A stretch of DNA of 64,000 nucleotides from an uncultured Collinsella sp. (GTDB lineage: Bacteria; Actinomycetota; Coriobacteriia; Coriobacteriales; Coriobacteriaceae): the NCBI GenBank assembly GCA_902494535.1, contig CABUTO010000005.1:10710-74709 (forward strand), in the 5' to 3' direction. The notes beneath the pieces are model-generated. The model searched no databases. It had not been told where the DNA came from and saw only the letters and a list, made by a program, of their open reading frames with translations. Of the stretch, positions 55,660 to 64,000 are shown piece after piece. Each line of letters starts with the position of its first letter. Within the stretch, counting starts at the first letter, position 1. A program made the translations under genes and the position numbers.

Positions 55660-57258
55660 ATGGATCAAAAGGCTTCCGCAAAGGTCCTCGTACTCGACTT
55701 TGGTGCGCAGTACGGTCAGCTCATTGCCCGTCGCGTCCGCGACCTCAACGTGTATTCCGAGATCGTCCCCTGCGACATCTCGGCCGACGAAATTCGCGAG
55801 ATGAACGCCTCTGCGCTCATCCTTTCCGGCGGCCCGGCTTCCGTGTATGCCGAGGACGCTCCGTCCATCGATCCTGCCATCTTTGACCTGGGTCTTCCCG
55901 TCCTGGGCTTCTGCTACGGCCATCAGATCACGGCCGTGACGCTCGGCGGCAAGGTCGGCCACTCCGAGGTGGGCGAGTACGGCCGCGCTACCATCACGCG
56001 CACGGCCGGCGCCAAGCTCTTTAACTCCACGCCCATGGAGCAGACCGTGTGGATGAGCCATCGCGACGCCGTTTCCGAGGTGCCCGAGGGCTTTACTGTT
56101 ACCGCCAGCACCGACGTGTGCCCGGTCGCTGCCATGGAGTGCGTCGAGCGCAAGATCTTCACCACGCAGTTCCACCCCGAGGTCAAGCACTCCGAGTACG
56201 GTCAGCAGCTGCTGAGCAACTTCCTGTTTGAGATCTGCGGCCTGGAGCCCAACTGGAGTATGGACAACCTGGTCGAGACCATGACGGCCGAGTTCCGCGA
56301 GAAGGTCGGCGACGACCGCGTGATTCTGGCCCTGTCCGGTGGCGTCGACTCCTCCGTCGTGGCTGCGTTGGGCGCTCGCGCCGTGGGCAAGCAGATGACC
56401 TGCGTGTTCATCAACCACGGTCTGCTGCGCAAGGGCGAGCCCGAGCAGGTTGAGGAGGTCTTCACCAAGCAGTTCGACGTCGACTTTATTCACGTTCACG
56501 CCGAGGATCGCTATGCCGAGCTTCTGGCCGGCGTGACCGAGCCCGAGGAGAAGCGCCGCATCATCGGTACGCAGTTCTGGAAAGAGTTCTTCGCCGTGGC
56601 GCAGCAGCTCGAGACCGATGGCAAGCCGGTCAAGTATCTGGCTCAGGGCACCATCTACCCCGACATCATCGAGTCCGGCGCTCGCAAGACGGGCGGCAAG
56701 ACGGCCACCATCAAGAGCCATCACAACCTGATCCCGTTCCCCGAGGGCGTACACTTCGACCTCATTGAGCCGCTCGACCACTTCTTTAAGGACGAGGTCC
56801 GCGCACTTGGTCTGGCACTGGGCCTGCCGGGTCACATCGTGTTCCGTCAGCCTTTCCCGGGCCCGGGTCTGGCCATCCGCATCATCGGTGCGGTCGATAA
56901 GGAGAAGCTCGAGATCCTCAAGAACGCCGACGCCATCGTGCGCGAGGAGCTCGATGCCTACAACCAGCGCCTGTTTGAGCAGACCGGCGAGCGCAACTCC
57001 GAGCACAGCTGCTGGCAGTATTTTGCGGTTCTGCCCGACATCAAGTCCGTCGGCGTTATGGGCGACGAGCGCACCTATCAGCGCCCGATCATCCTGCGCG
57101 CCGTCGAGTCCAGTGATGCCATGACCGCCGACTGGGCTAAGCTGCCCTACGACGTGCTGGCCCGCATCTCCGGCCGCATCGTTGCCGAGGTTCCCGGCGC
57201 CAACCGCGTGTGCTATGACATTACGTCCAAGCCGCCCGCGACCATCGAGTGGGAATAG
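55660..57258 (+). CDS. guaA: GMP synthase (glutamine-hydrolysing)
   Basis: A 532-aa enzyme that turns XMP into GMP. The class I amidotransferase domain (~8-205) has nucleophile Cys in LGFCYGHQ near residue 86 and the His/Glu pair in QFHPEVKHSEYG near residue 172. The ATP pyrophosphatase P-loop is LSGGVDSSV near residue 227. The C-terminal dimerisation domain ends in the conserved TIEWE. The start at 55660 follows GAGGGGGAT; earlier in-frame sequence is not coding-like. The 3' end of guaA is a well-known insertion site for genomic islands, and the genes after it here are accessory. Confidence 0.97.
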   Translation: MDQKASAKVLVLDFGAQYGQLIARRVRDLNVYSEIVPCDISADEIREMNASALILSGGPASVYAEDAPSIDPAIFDLGLPVLGFCYGHQITAVTLGGKVGHSEVGEYGRATITRTAGAKLFNSTPMEQTVWMSHRDAVSEVPEGFTVTASTDVCPVAAMECVERKIFTTQFHPEVKHSEYGQQLLSNFLFEICGLEPNWSMDNLVETMTAEFREKVGDDRVILALSGGVDSSVVAALGARAVGKQMTCVFINHGLLRKGEPEQVEEVFTKQFDVDFIHVHAEDRYAELLAGVTEPEEKRRIIGTQFWKEFFAVAQQLETDGKPVKYLAQGTIYPDIIESGARKTGGKTATIKSHHNLIPFPEGVHFDLIEPLDHFFKDEVRALGLALGLPGHIVFRQPFPGPGLAIRIIGAVDKEKLEILKNADAIVREELDAYNQRLFEQTGERNSEHSCWQYFAVLPDIKSVGVMGDERTYQRPIILRAVESSDAMTADWAKLPYDVLARISGRIVAEVPGANRVCYDITSKPPATIEWE

Positions 57259-57272
57259 TAAATAGCTCTTTG

Positions 57273-57307
57273 CGAGGGAGGTCGGATACGGCCTCCCTCG
57301 TTTTTTA
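57273..57307 (+). terminator. Terminator of guaA
   Basis: CGAGGGAGG pairs with CCTCCCTCG, followed by TTTTTTATTT. Confidence 0.92.
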
Positions 57308-57661
57308 TTTGCGTGCCATGGGTGCTTGTGCATTGTGGTGTATGTGGTACATGCAAACCAGCCACGCAATCTCTCAAGCTGTTTAGCTGGGATTATTGTT
57401 TACTGGTATGTTTTAAAGTGCTTTCAATTACCGAAGCAACGCCATCAATTTATTTCTAATTAATGCTGACCGGCAGATTGCGTCTGCCCGCAAGAGGCCG
57501 CTCGGACTGGTACTCAAAATGTACTCACGACGTTTTGGGTATTGATTTGCTGGTACTCACAGACGGTAAAAACGGGTGTCTACCTCGATATATTCGTTAT
57601 CCCCAACGATTTCTCAACGAATACTGACTAGTGATTGAGTGCTGCATGGCTCAAATTAGCC
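57308..57661. other. AT-rich gap at the start of the accessory region
   Basis: About 350 bp with no gene. The base composition is clearly lower in GC than the chromosome around it. It has a GGCAGAT/CTGCC hairpin near 57470 and a repeated GGTACTCA motif (about 57510 and 57553). It could be the left edge of an island integrated at guaA. Confidence 0.5.
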
Positions 57662-57697
57662 TACGTAATTACGTAATTACGTATTATGAAGTAAAAT
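57662..57697. promoter_or_regulatory. TACGTAAT palindrome and promoter of the R-M operon
   Basis: A perfect 22-bp palindrome (57662-57683) made of repeated TACGTAAT units on an 8-bp period, followed by a TAAAAT -10-like box (57692-57697). Short tandem palindromic half-sites are the usual target of ribbon-helix-helix repressors, and one is encoded 64 bp further on. Confidence 0.6.
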
Positions 57698-57747
57698 GAT
57701 TTCGGTCAATTAAGGAACGTAGAACAGGTCAATTCGGAGGGACGACC

Positions 57748-57915
57748 ATGGAGGAAAATCAGGCTGTTCATGCCGAAAGGGAGCTGGATAAGTTCACGCT
57801 CTCGATAACCCGCGAGGATAAGCGGGCTCTTAAGTCCTATGCCGCGCGCCAAGATAAGACAGTGGCTAAAGTCCTGCGCGAATGGATTGACGAGAAGTGC
57901 AAGGGGGAGAAGTGA
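57748..57915 (+). CDS. Ribbon-helix-helix (Arc/MetJ-type) small DNA-binding protein
   Basis: A 55-aa protein. The core KFTLSITREDKRALKSYAAR then TVAKVLREWIDEKC has the strand-helix-helix pattern of RHH repressors. It starts after GGAGGG with proper spacing, and its stop shares one base with the start of the Mod gene (TGATG), so it is the first gene of the restriction-modification operon. It is a good candidate for the operon's own regulator, acting at the TACGTAAT palindrome upstream. It could instead be an antitoxin-like orphan, but no toxin gene is seen. Confidence 0.75.
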   Translation: MEENQAVHAERELDKFTLSITREDKRALKSYAARQDKTVAKVLREWIDEKCKGEK

Positions 57916-60067
57916 TGTCTCAGACGGCGCAAGCAGTTGTTCAGAACCTTGTTGATCGCGCTGCCAAGCTGGGCGATCGTCAGCTCGCTGCGGACATCCG
58001 CGCCTTTGCGGCGCAGCGCCAGTTTGGGCTTGTGTTTGAACACAACCGTCCAGAACGACTTCGCCTTTATGGCAAGCCTATCATGAAGGGCGATGTCGTA
58101 CAGGTGCTTCCCGAGCGTGGTACAAAAGAGGACTCTAACTCCCAACTGCTATGGTTTGTAAATACCGTTCGGGGGGGGGGGTTGCTGATCTAAAGCCATA
58201 TCAATCGCCCTCATATGACGAAAACGAATGCGAGCCCCGCTCCGTTGCTGTCGACGATGTCGTGCCTGTTGCTGAATATGACCAGCCGATTTATGCTGGC
58301 CTCAAAGAGACTGGGCGTGTCGAGCGCGGTGGCGATAAGCCCTATCAAGTAGTCATCAACGGCGAAAACTACCATGCTCTTGAAACCTTGGCCTTTGCCT
58401 ATGCAGGCAAAGTGGACTGCATATATATTGACCCCCCATATAACACCGGCGCCCGCGACTGGAAATACAACAACGATTACGTCGACGGCTCCGACGCCTA
58501 TCGTCACTCCAAGTGGCTCGCTTTCATGGAGCGCCGCCTTAAACTCGCCAAGCAACTACTTAACCCCAACGATTCCGTACTTATCGTCACGATCGATGAG
58601 AAGGAGTACCTGAGACTGGGTTTGCTGCTGGAGTCGCTATTTCCGGACTCCTCAATAGAGATGGTTACTTCTGTAATCAGTGCCAAAGGTGTCGCGCGTT
58701 TTGGGCAATTCTCGCGCGTTGAGGAGTACTTGTATTTTGTTCGAATTGGGAATTCAAAGGTACAGCTTGCTAACGGCAATATGCTTGACGATAGAAAAAA
58801 CGCTGCAGATAAAATCGGAAAAGATGTTGATTGGCTTGGACTGCGTAGACGCGAACCAACCGCACGTCGAGGTGCACGCGCCAACCAGTTCTACCCTATT
58901 TTTCTTGACGGAGCAGACAAGATCATATCTATTGGCGACCCCATTCCCGATGACGTCGACAGGTCAAGCGTGCCCTGCCCTGCCGGAACTTATGCTGTTT
59001 GGCCGCTTCGGCCTAATGGTGAAGAGGGCATTTGGGGTATTACGCCTGAGACTGCAAAGCGAGATCTCAAATACGGTTATATAAGGCCCTCTGTCTCTAA
59101 GCGTAAGGGAGTGAAATCGATAACGATTAAATACCTTGCAGAGGGCACCGTAAAAGCCATTGAGAAGGGCGATATCAGTATTATTGGCCACAATTCCGAC
59201 GGCTCGGTAATTGGTAAATATAAATCAGCAAAAGGCGTTATACCAAAAAAGGTTTGGAATAGAGAAAGCCATAATGCCGAAACGTACGGGTCGCTTGTTA
59301 TTGGCGCCCTTCTTCCGGGCAGGAGGTTCCCATATCCAAAGTCCTTATATGCGGTTGAAGATTCAATTCGTCTTTTCCTCGCCAACAAGCCCAACGCCCT
59401 TGTGATCGATTTCTTCTCGGGATCGGGCACCACGGCGCATGCCGTCATGCGCCTGAACCATCAGGACGGTGGGCATAGGCGCTCCATCAGCGTCACGAAC
59501 AACGAGGTTTCCGAGGACGAAGCAAAGAAGCTGACCAAGCGCGGGCTTCGCCAGGGCGATCCCGAGTGGGAGGCCCTGGGTATCTGCCAGTACGTTACCA
59601 AGCCGCGCGTCACGGCGGCCATCACGGGCAAGACGCCTGCGGGTGACCCCATCAAGGGCGACTATAAATTTACGGACGAGTTCCCCATGGCCGACGGGTT
59701 CGAGGAGAACGCGATCTTCTTCGACCTCACCTACGAGGACCCCGATGCCGTTGAGCTTGGTGCGGCGTTTGAGGAGATCGCACCTTTGTTGTGGCTGCGC
59801 GCCGGCGCTCGCGGACGCGTCATCGAGCGTGAGGAACCAGGCTATGCCATCTCCGATAGCTATGCGGTGCTCTTCGATTTCGCTGCTGTCGGCGATTTCG
59901 TCAAGGCGCTTAAGGACCATCCCGAGGTTGTCTGCGCGTTTGTAATCACCGATGATACGGCGCGCTTCGCTGGGGTCAAAGCCCAGCTCCCCGGACTCGA
60001 CGTCGTCCGCCTGTACGAGAACTACCTGCAATCGTTCAAGATTGCCGCCGAGGATGCGGTGAGGTAA
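57915..60067 (+). CDS. Phase-variable type III-like DNA methyltransferase Mod (split by a poly-G run, OFF frame)
   Basis: Two frames make up one gene. Residues 1-92 are read from ATG 57915 and stop at 58191-58193; the rest lies in another frame through 60067. The frames meet at 11 consecutive G (58171-58181). Adding one G, or removing two, gives a continuous 717-aa protein reading VRGGGVADLKPYQSP across the joint. The catalytic motif is YIDPPYNTG, then a target-recognition stretch, then the SAM site FFSGSGTTAHAVMRLN, the order of beta-class N6-adenine methyltransferases. An ATG at 58151 could in principle start a shortened form, but lacks a ribosome site. A sequencing miscall of the run length is possible. 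Confidence 0.85.
58171..58181 (+). repeat. 11-base poly-G tract inside the mod gene
   Basis: Homopolymer at codons ~86-89 of mod. Slippage changes run length and reading frame: G12 and G9 restore the frame; G11 as seen and G10 do not. Confidence 0.9.
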
Positions 60068-60069
60068 GC

Positions 60070-62979
60070 ATGAGAGTCGAACTTAAGGATTTCCAAGCCG
60101 GGGCAGTCGCAACCCTGGCAAACAAGTTGCAGTCGATGCGCCGACGCTATGAGCAGGACGGTGAACTGTCTTCGGTGTGCCTCGCATCTCCCACGGGCTC
60201 GGGCAAGACGGTCATGTGCGCGGCGACGATCGAAGCACTCTTCTTCGGAGACGATGATCTGGGCCTCATGCCCGACGAGAATGCCGTTATTCTTTGGCTC
60301 TCGGATTCCCCGAGCCTGAACGAGCAGACGAGCGTGCGTTTCTCCAACGTGGCGGACAAGCTGGCGGACAGCATCCTCGACAGGCGCCATCTGGTCACGA
60401 TTACCAACGACTTCGGAGCCGCGCACGACATTCTCGAGCCGCGCCATGTCTATTTCCTCAGCAAGGACCTGCTTAGCAAGAATGGTCTGCTCACCAAGGG
60501 TGGTGAGGCCAACTCCGGCCGCGTGTTCTGGGATATCCTTGACCGCACCATCAGGGACCCGGAGCGTAACCTCTATCTGTTCATAGACGAGGCCCACCGC
60601 GGCCTGGGGGCCAATGCGTCAAGTGAGCGCGGCACCGCGACGATTTACGCCAACCTAATTGATGGCCTGGATGGTCGTGCAGCGATGCCCGTTGTCGTTG
60701 GTGTCTCTGCCACGCCGCAGAGGTTCGAGGCGGCTATGGACCAGCGTGCCGATCGCGTGCGTATGCCAAAGGTCGCTGTGACCCCTCGCGAGGTCCAGGA
60801 GTCAGGTCTGCTCAAGGACATCATCGAGTTGCGCGTGCCAGAGAAGGACGACCCAGTCGAGCACCAGTACCTCACTATGGCGTGCGAGCGCTATGCCCTG
60901 GCCTGCCGCGAGTGGGGCGAGTACTGTGCCCGTGAGGGCGAGAGCCCCGTCAACCCGCTGCTGCTCATCCAAGCGGCGGACAACGTGAGCAACTCGGCCC
61001 TGGCTGAGATGTGCGACCAGATCGCGGGCCTGGTCCCCGGCCTTTCCGAGGCGATGTCGTTTGCCAACGTCTTCGGCGAGCATAAGGACATCACGGCGGG
61101 AAAATACCTCATTCCCTATGTCGAGCCCGAGTTCGTTCAGGACACCTCGCGCATTCGCGTGCTCTTCGCCAAGGAGGCTGTCTCCAACGGATGGGATTGC
61201 CCGCGAGCGGAGGTCATCTTCTCGCAGCGTAGGCGTTCGGACTCGACCTATATCGCGCAGCTCGTGGGACGTATGGTACGCACTCCACTTGCGCGGCGCA
61301 TCGAATCCGATGATCTTTTGAACTCCGTCGCCTGTTACCTGCCCCAGTTCAATCCCGAGAGCACTCAGGACGTGGTCGACTACCTCATGGGCCGCAAGGA
61401 CGACATGGGTGAGAGCTCCATCGGCAAGCAGAACATCGTTCTCAACCCCGTGACTATCACGGCGGCTGTGCCCAAGTCCGAAGCCGACTACCAACAGGAG
61501 CTCAAGGCGTACGAGGAGAACGAGAAGGCCATCGAGGCGGCGCGGCAGGCACAACCCGGCTACCAGGCGCCGCTTGCCGGCATCGCGATTCAGGAGCCGT
61601 TGGACATGCAGGGAACGCAGCCCTCGCTTGCCTCGGCGGTCAGGCCCGTCGACGTCCCGGCGCCAGGAGCGGAGCTGACGCCTCAGCCCGCAACGGGCAA
61701 CTACGTTGCAACGCCTGCCCCGCAGCAACCTGCGACTCCTGAGCCAAGTTCCACACAGACCGAGCCGACCCAGCCCGTCTCGGTCGTAAAACCCGTGCCC
61801 ATGGCAAAGCCCAAGCCGCCCACCAAGCGCGAGCGGTCTTTCACGCACCAGGAGTGGCAGGGCATCCGCACAGCCTTCGATTCCATCCCCGTCCAGCGCA
61901 TTCCGAAGAAGGCTAGAAACGAATTCCAAAGCCTGGTTAAGACGGCGACTCTGCTTGTCGAGACTGGCCTCGATGTCAATGCCGCAGCCGACGTGAAAAA
62001 ACAGTTCGTCCAGAAGCTCAAGGGATACATCGTTGCTAACGAGGACGAGTACCGCGAAACCAAACACGACGTAGAGGTTGCCGAGACCGTCAAGATCACG
62101 CTCGACAAGCTCAACGAGACCGAGGACCAGGAGCAGGAGGAGGCCCGCACGGACGCCGAGGGTCTCAGAAAGGCCGCCCGCGACGCCGACATGCATTTCA
62201 CTAAGGAGTTTGCGAATGAGTATCGTCGCGCCAACTTCAAGGAGCTTGGGCGGCCCGAGTGCGACCTGCGCCTTGCCGCAGCGGTTCGCACGCAGGCTAT
62301 CGTTGATGCGCTCGAGGGCTGGGCGGCTCAATGCCGAAAGGGATACTTCGATAAGGTCGATGGATCTGGCGATTATGACTACCTAAACGACGTGGCAAAG
62401 CAACGCTACGACGAGCTGGCCCGTGAAACCGAGGGCAAGCGTCTCACAAAGATAGAGTGGCCCACGTCTACCAGCACGTCGGACGACTTCGCTAAGTATC
62501 CGTGCCATATCGTGCAGAAAGAGGACGGCCTCTGCCCGCTCGACCTGAACCCGGCGGAAGACTATATCGTTAGGAACGAATTGGCAAAGAATCGCACGGT
62601 TGCCTTCTATCGCAATCCGTCGGGCAGCATGTCTGCCAAGGCGTTTTCGATTCCGTACATGTCTTCGGTGGGACGCAAGGCCCTGCATCCAGACTTCCTC
62701 TTCTTCGTGAAGGATGCAGAGGGCGTCATCAGGCCGTCCATCGTCGACCCCCACGGCGAGTTCCTCGGCGACACGCTGGCAAAGCTCAGAGGTTACGTGA
62801 CCTACTTGCGCGAGTACCCCGACGTGTTCAAGCAGGTGCTCTTTGTCGGTGATATGGGCGAGGGCGTGTACAAGGTGCTCAACCTCCTGCGCTCCGAGGT
62901 CCAGGATGCCGTTATGGCCTACAGCGATGTCGACTGTAAGGCGCTCTTCTACGGTTCCTTCGCAAACGACTACCACTAG
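60070..62979 (+). CDS. Type III-like restriction subunit Res: DEAD/DEAH helicase with altered nuclease motif
   Basis: A 969-aa partner of Mod, starting 2 bp after its stop. Superfamily 2 helicase motifs: motif I ASPTGSGKT (39-47), DEAH box FIDEAHRG (~171-178), VVGVSATP near residue 212, and motif VI-like SDSTYIAQLVGRMVRT near residue 395. Residues ~530-600 form a Pro/Gln/Thr-rich linker. The C-terminal nuclease-like region reads HPDFLFF then SIVDPHGE (873-896), where the usual E/D-x-K is replaced by D-P-H; this variant form is common in a Res subfamily. With Mod it would translocate on unmethylated DNA and cut it. Confidence 0.85.
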   Translation: MRVELKDFQAGAVATLANKLQSMRRRYEQDGELSSVCLASPTGSGKTVMCAATIEALFFGDDDLGLMPDENAVILWLSDSPSLNEQTSVRFSNVADKLADSILDRRHLVTITNDFGAAHDILEPRHVYFLSKDLLSKNGLLTKGGEANSGRVFWDILDRTIRDPERNLYLFIDEAHRGLGANASSERGTATIYANLIDGLDGRAAMPVVVGVSATPQRFEAAMDQRADRVRMPKVAVTPREVQESGLLKDIIELRVPEKDDPVEHQYLTMACERYALACREWGEYCAREGESPVNPLLLIQAADNVSNSALAEMCDQIAGLVPGLSEAMSFANVFGEHKDITAGKYLIPYVEPEFVQDTSRIRVLFAKEAVSNGWDCPRAEVIFSQRRRSDSTYIAQLVGRMVRTPLARRIESDDLLNSVACYLPQFNPESTQDVVDYLMGRKDDMGESSIGKQNIVLNPVTITAAVPKSEADYQQELKAYEENEKAIEAARQAQPGYQAPLAGIAIQEPLDMQGTQPSLASAVRPVDVPAPGAELTPQPATGNYVATPAPQQPATPEPSSTQTEPTQPVSVVKPVPMAKPKPPTKRERSFTHQEWQGIRTAFDSIPVQRIPKKARNEFQSLVKTATLLVETGLDVNAAADVKKQFVQKLKGYIVANEDEYRETKHDVEVAETVKITLDKLNETEDQEQEEARTDAEGLRKAARDADMHFTKEFANEYRRANFKELGRPECDLRLAAAVRTQAIVDALEGWAAQCRKGYFDKVDGSGDYDYLNDVAKQRYDELARETEGKRLTKIEWPTSTSTSDDFAKYPCHIVQKEDGLCPLDLNPAEDYIVRNELAKNRTVAFYRNPSGSMSAKAFSIPYMSSVGRKALHPDFLFFVKDAEGVIRPSIVDPHGEFLGDTLAKLRGYVTYLREYPDVFKQVLFVGDMGEGVYKVLNLLRSEVQDAVMAYSDVDCKALFYGSFANDYH

Positions 62980-63047
62980 TATCGTCGGGATTTTGCCCAG
63001 CGGGCGTCTCGGATCATATACCAGAACCGAATTAGTAAGGCTTGCTA

Positions 63048-63080
63048 AGGCGGCCGTCCGTTAGGGGCGGCCGCCTCTCT
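63048..63080 (+). terminator. Possible terminator of the R-M operon
   Basis: AGGCGGCCG (63048-63056) pairs perfectly with CGGCCGCCT (63068-63076), followed by CTCTTC. The T-run is poor. Confidence 0.5.
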
Positions 63081-63369
63081 TCAGTCTTGACCCATGATTT
63101 CCAACGTTTCGGCGGCATTCGCCGATCGTGACCTCGTATCCGTTACGTGGGTGGCACCTCCGCTACGGCGCGTCAAGGGGCCCATGAGACCCCGCACAAA
63201 CCTCCGCTCCGCTCCGGTTGGTGGAGGTCGTCATGGACTCTCTTGACCCGTCTTCGCTCCGGTGCGGCTTTGCAGGGAGCAAAGCCGACGACGACGCGCG
63301 GCGTCGCCATTCGGCTTTGCCCGCAAGGGCGAGATGTTCAGGGCAGCGTGCCCGGAAACGGAGGAAGAC
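63081..63369. other. GC-rich gap between the R-M operon and the DUF2958-like gene
   Basis: Open frames run through this stretch but none looks coding. It shows short inverted motifs such as GTCAAGGGG/CTCTTGACC around 63173-63247 and repeated CTCCGCTCCGG-type blocks. It may be a leader region of an integrative element. Confidence 0.4.
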
Positions 63370-63669
63370 ATGCAGGAGCTGATGACGAGGGAGATTGCGG
63401 AGGGGCTACCGAGGCTCTACGAGCAGGACGGGGCGGAGGACCCCACGGTCTACGTCCACTACTTCTCGTGCGTGAACGGATGGGACTGGTGGCTGCTCGA
63501 GTTCGACGGAACGGACGAGGCGTTCGGCCTCGTCGAGGGCTACGACGACGAGCTCGGCTACTTCAGCATCAAGGAGATGGCCGAGCTGAACCGCCAGATG
63601 GGATTCGCCGCCGTCGAGCGCGACGAGCGCTTCTCCCCGAAACCGCTCAGCGCCGTCAGGAGGAGGTAA
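63370..63669 (+). CDS. DUF2958-like protein of mobile elements
   Basis: A 99-aa acidic protein. The pattern LYEQDGAEDPTVYVHYFSC, then WDWWLLEFDG, then AFGLVEGYDDELGYFSIKEMAEL matches what I know of DUF2958, a small domain found mostly in plasmids and conjugative elements and of unknown function. The start at 63370 is chosen for GGAGG five bases upstream; two earlier in-frame starts (63262, 63334) lack a ribosome site. Its presence supports the view that the region after guaA is an integrated element. Confidence 0.65.
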   Translation: MQELMTREIAEGLPRLYEQDGAEDPTVYVHYFSCVNGWDWWLLEFDGTDEAFGLVEGYDDELGYFSIKEMAELNRQMGFAAVERDERFSPKPLSAVRRR

Positions 63670-63673
63670 CTCC

Positions 63674-63967
63674 ATGGGGATGTTCGAGTGCAGCGCCGTA
63701 GGTTGCTCGGACGAGGTTCCGGGCGAGGGAAACGGGCTGACGGTCGTCGTTGAGTACGAGACGGACCTCGAGGGAGGGGCGTATGAGGTGGGCGTCGCGC
63801 CGGAAGGGTCGCCCGGGCTCGAGCGTCTCGTCTCAGAGGCGCGCGGCGAGGCCGATGCCCTGGTGGGGGATGAGGGCGGATGGGCCGCCGTCCGCATCGG
63901 GCGCGGCGACGTGGAAAGCATCGACTGCGAGAGCGGCCGGACCGTGTACATCGCCGGAGGGGAGTGA
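63674..63967 (+). CDS. Hypothetical acidic protein, 97 aa
   Basis: Not recognised. Strongly acidic, with an N-terminal pair of cysteines (MFECSAVGCSDE) and predicted beta strands (LTVVVEYETDL, AAVRIGRGDV, RTVYIAGG). It starts 4 bp after the DUF2958-like gene with AGGAGG upstream, so the two form an operon. Similar small acidic proteins are common in mobile elements, where some mimic DNA to block restriction; no such claim can be proven from sequence alone. The window ends 33 bp after its stop. Confidence 0.6.
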   Translation: MGMFECSAVGCSDEVPGEGNGLTVVVEYETDLEGGAYEVGVAPEGSPGLERLVSEARGEADALVGDEGGWAAVRIGRGDVESIDCESGRTVYIAGGE

Positions 63968-64000
63968 GCTGCATCAACAGGGCGTGGGCGCGCCAATGGC

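Noticed and set aside
58151..60067. Mod as an independent gene starting at ATG 58151
   Set aside because: There is no ribosome site, the ATG lies inside the upstream frame, and the N-terminal Mod sequence continues across the poly-G run when one base is added.
63147..63701. 184-aa open frame near the right edge
   Set aside because: It overlaps the DUF2958-like gene in another frame, is Arg/Gly-rich as typical for GC-rich shadows, and has no ribosome site.

Overview
The window looks like chromosome from a GC-rich gut actinobacterium of the Coriobacteriia, most likely Collinsella. The grounds are the GatCAB operon, a type III glutamine synthetase, a MurT-GatD cell-wall amidation protein, a UPF0210 protein, a one-piece tmRNA with an ALAA-ending tag, and many intergenic fold-back elements. 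The genus is an inference from gene content; no database was searched.

Layout. 1-2.7 kb: a 5'-cut AbiE-like pair and a class C sortase. 3.0-6.5 kb: gatCAB. 6.9-8.3 kb: a DUF4143 ATPase behind a large dyad. 8.4-15.5 kb: an AraC regulator divergent from two ABC exporter half-proteins, a small PacL-like membrane protein and a P-type ATPase, with matching candidate operators. 15.6-17.4 kb: a small unknown gene, ssrA, and a 62-bp hairpin array. 17.4-22.4 kb: a patatin, rplM-rpsI, glmM, an EIIA-Glc and nagB. 22.8-28.9 kb: a 999-aa ATPase/BTAD regulator, yhbY, a methyltransferase and UPF0210. 29-33.2 kb: a metF, MetH-activation, metH operon. 33.7-41 kb: glnN, tRNA-Glu, a MurT-GatD fusion and two helical-repeat proteins. 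41.4-46.3 kb: two Fe-type alcohol/glycerol dehydrogenases, a D-hydroxyacid dehydrogenase and a ferredoxin-like protein. 46.4-51.8 kb: a GntR-controlled alpha-glucoside PTS and family 4 glucosidase. 51.9-57.3 kb: ychF, small genes around a perfect XRE operator, asparaginase and guaA.

After guaA the content becomes accessory. A ribbon-helix-helix repressor gene, a type III-like DNA methyltransferase (Mod) and its helicase/nuclease partner (Res) form one operon, followed by a DUF2958-like gene and another unknown gene. Mod is split by a run of 11 G; one more G, or two fewer, joins it into a 717-aa protein. This is the classic form of a phase-variable methyltransferase (a phasevarion), seen here in the OFF frame. 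It is the most striking system in the window.

The second strong signal is a family of fold-back elements placed just after stop codons, after gatB and after the UPF0210 gene. They keep a short core (TCGGACAGTCCTGACTC and TCGTGCGGAACTC), but their 32-38 bp outer arms differ completely between copies while staying self-complementary. Other palindromic elements (a 221-bp MITE-like unit, twin 53-bp hairpins, ACCACCACAA hairpins) suggest a genome rich in short non-coding repeats.
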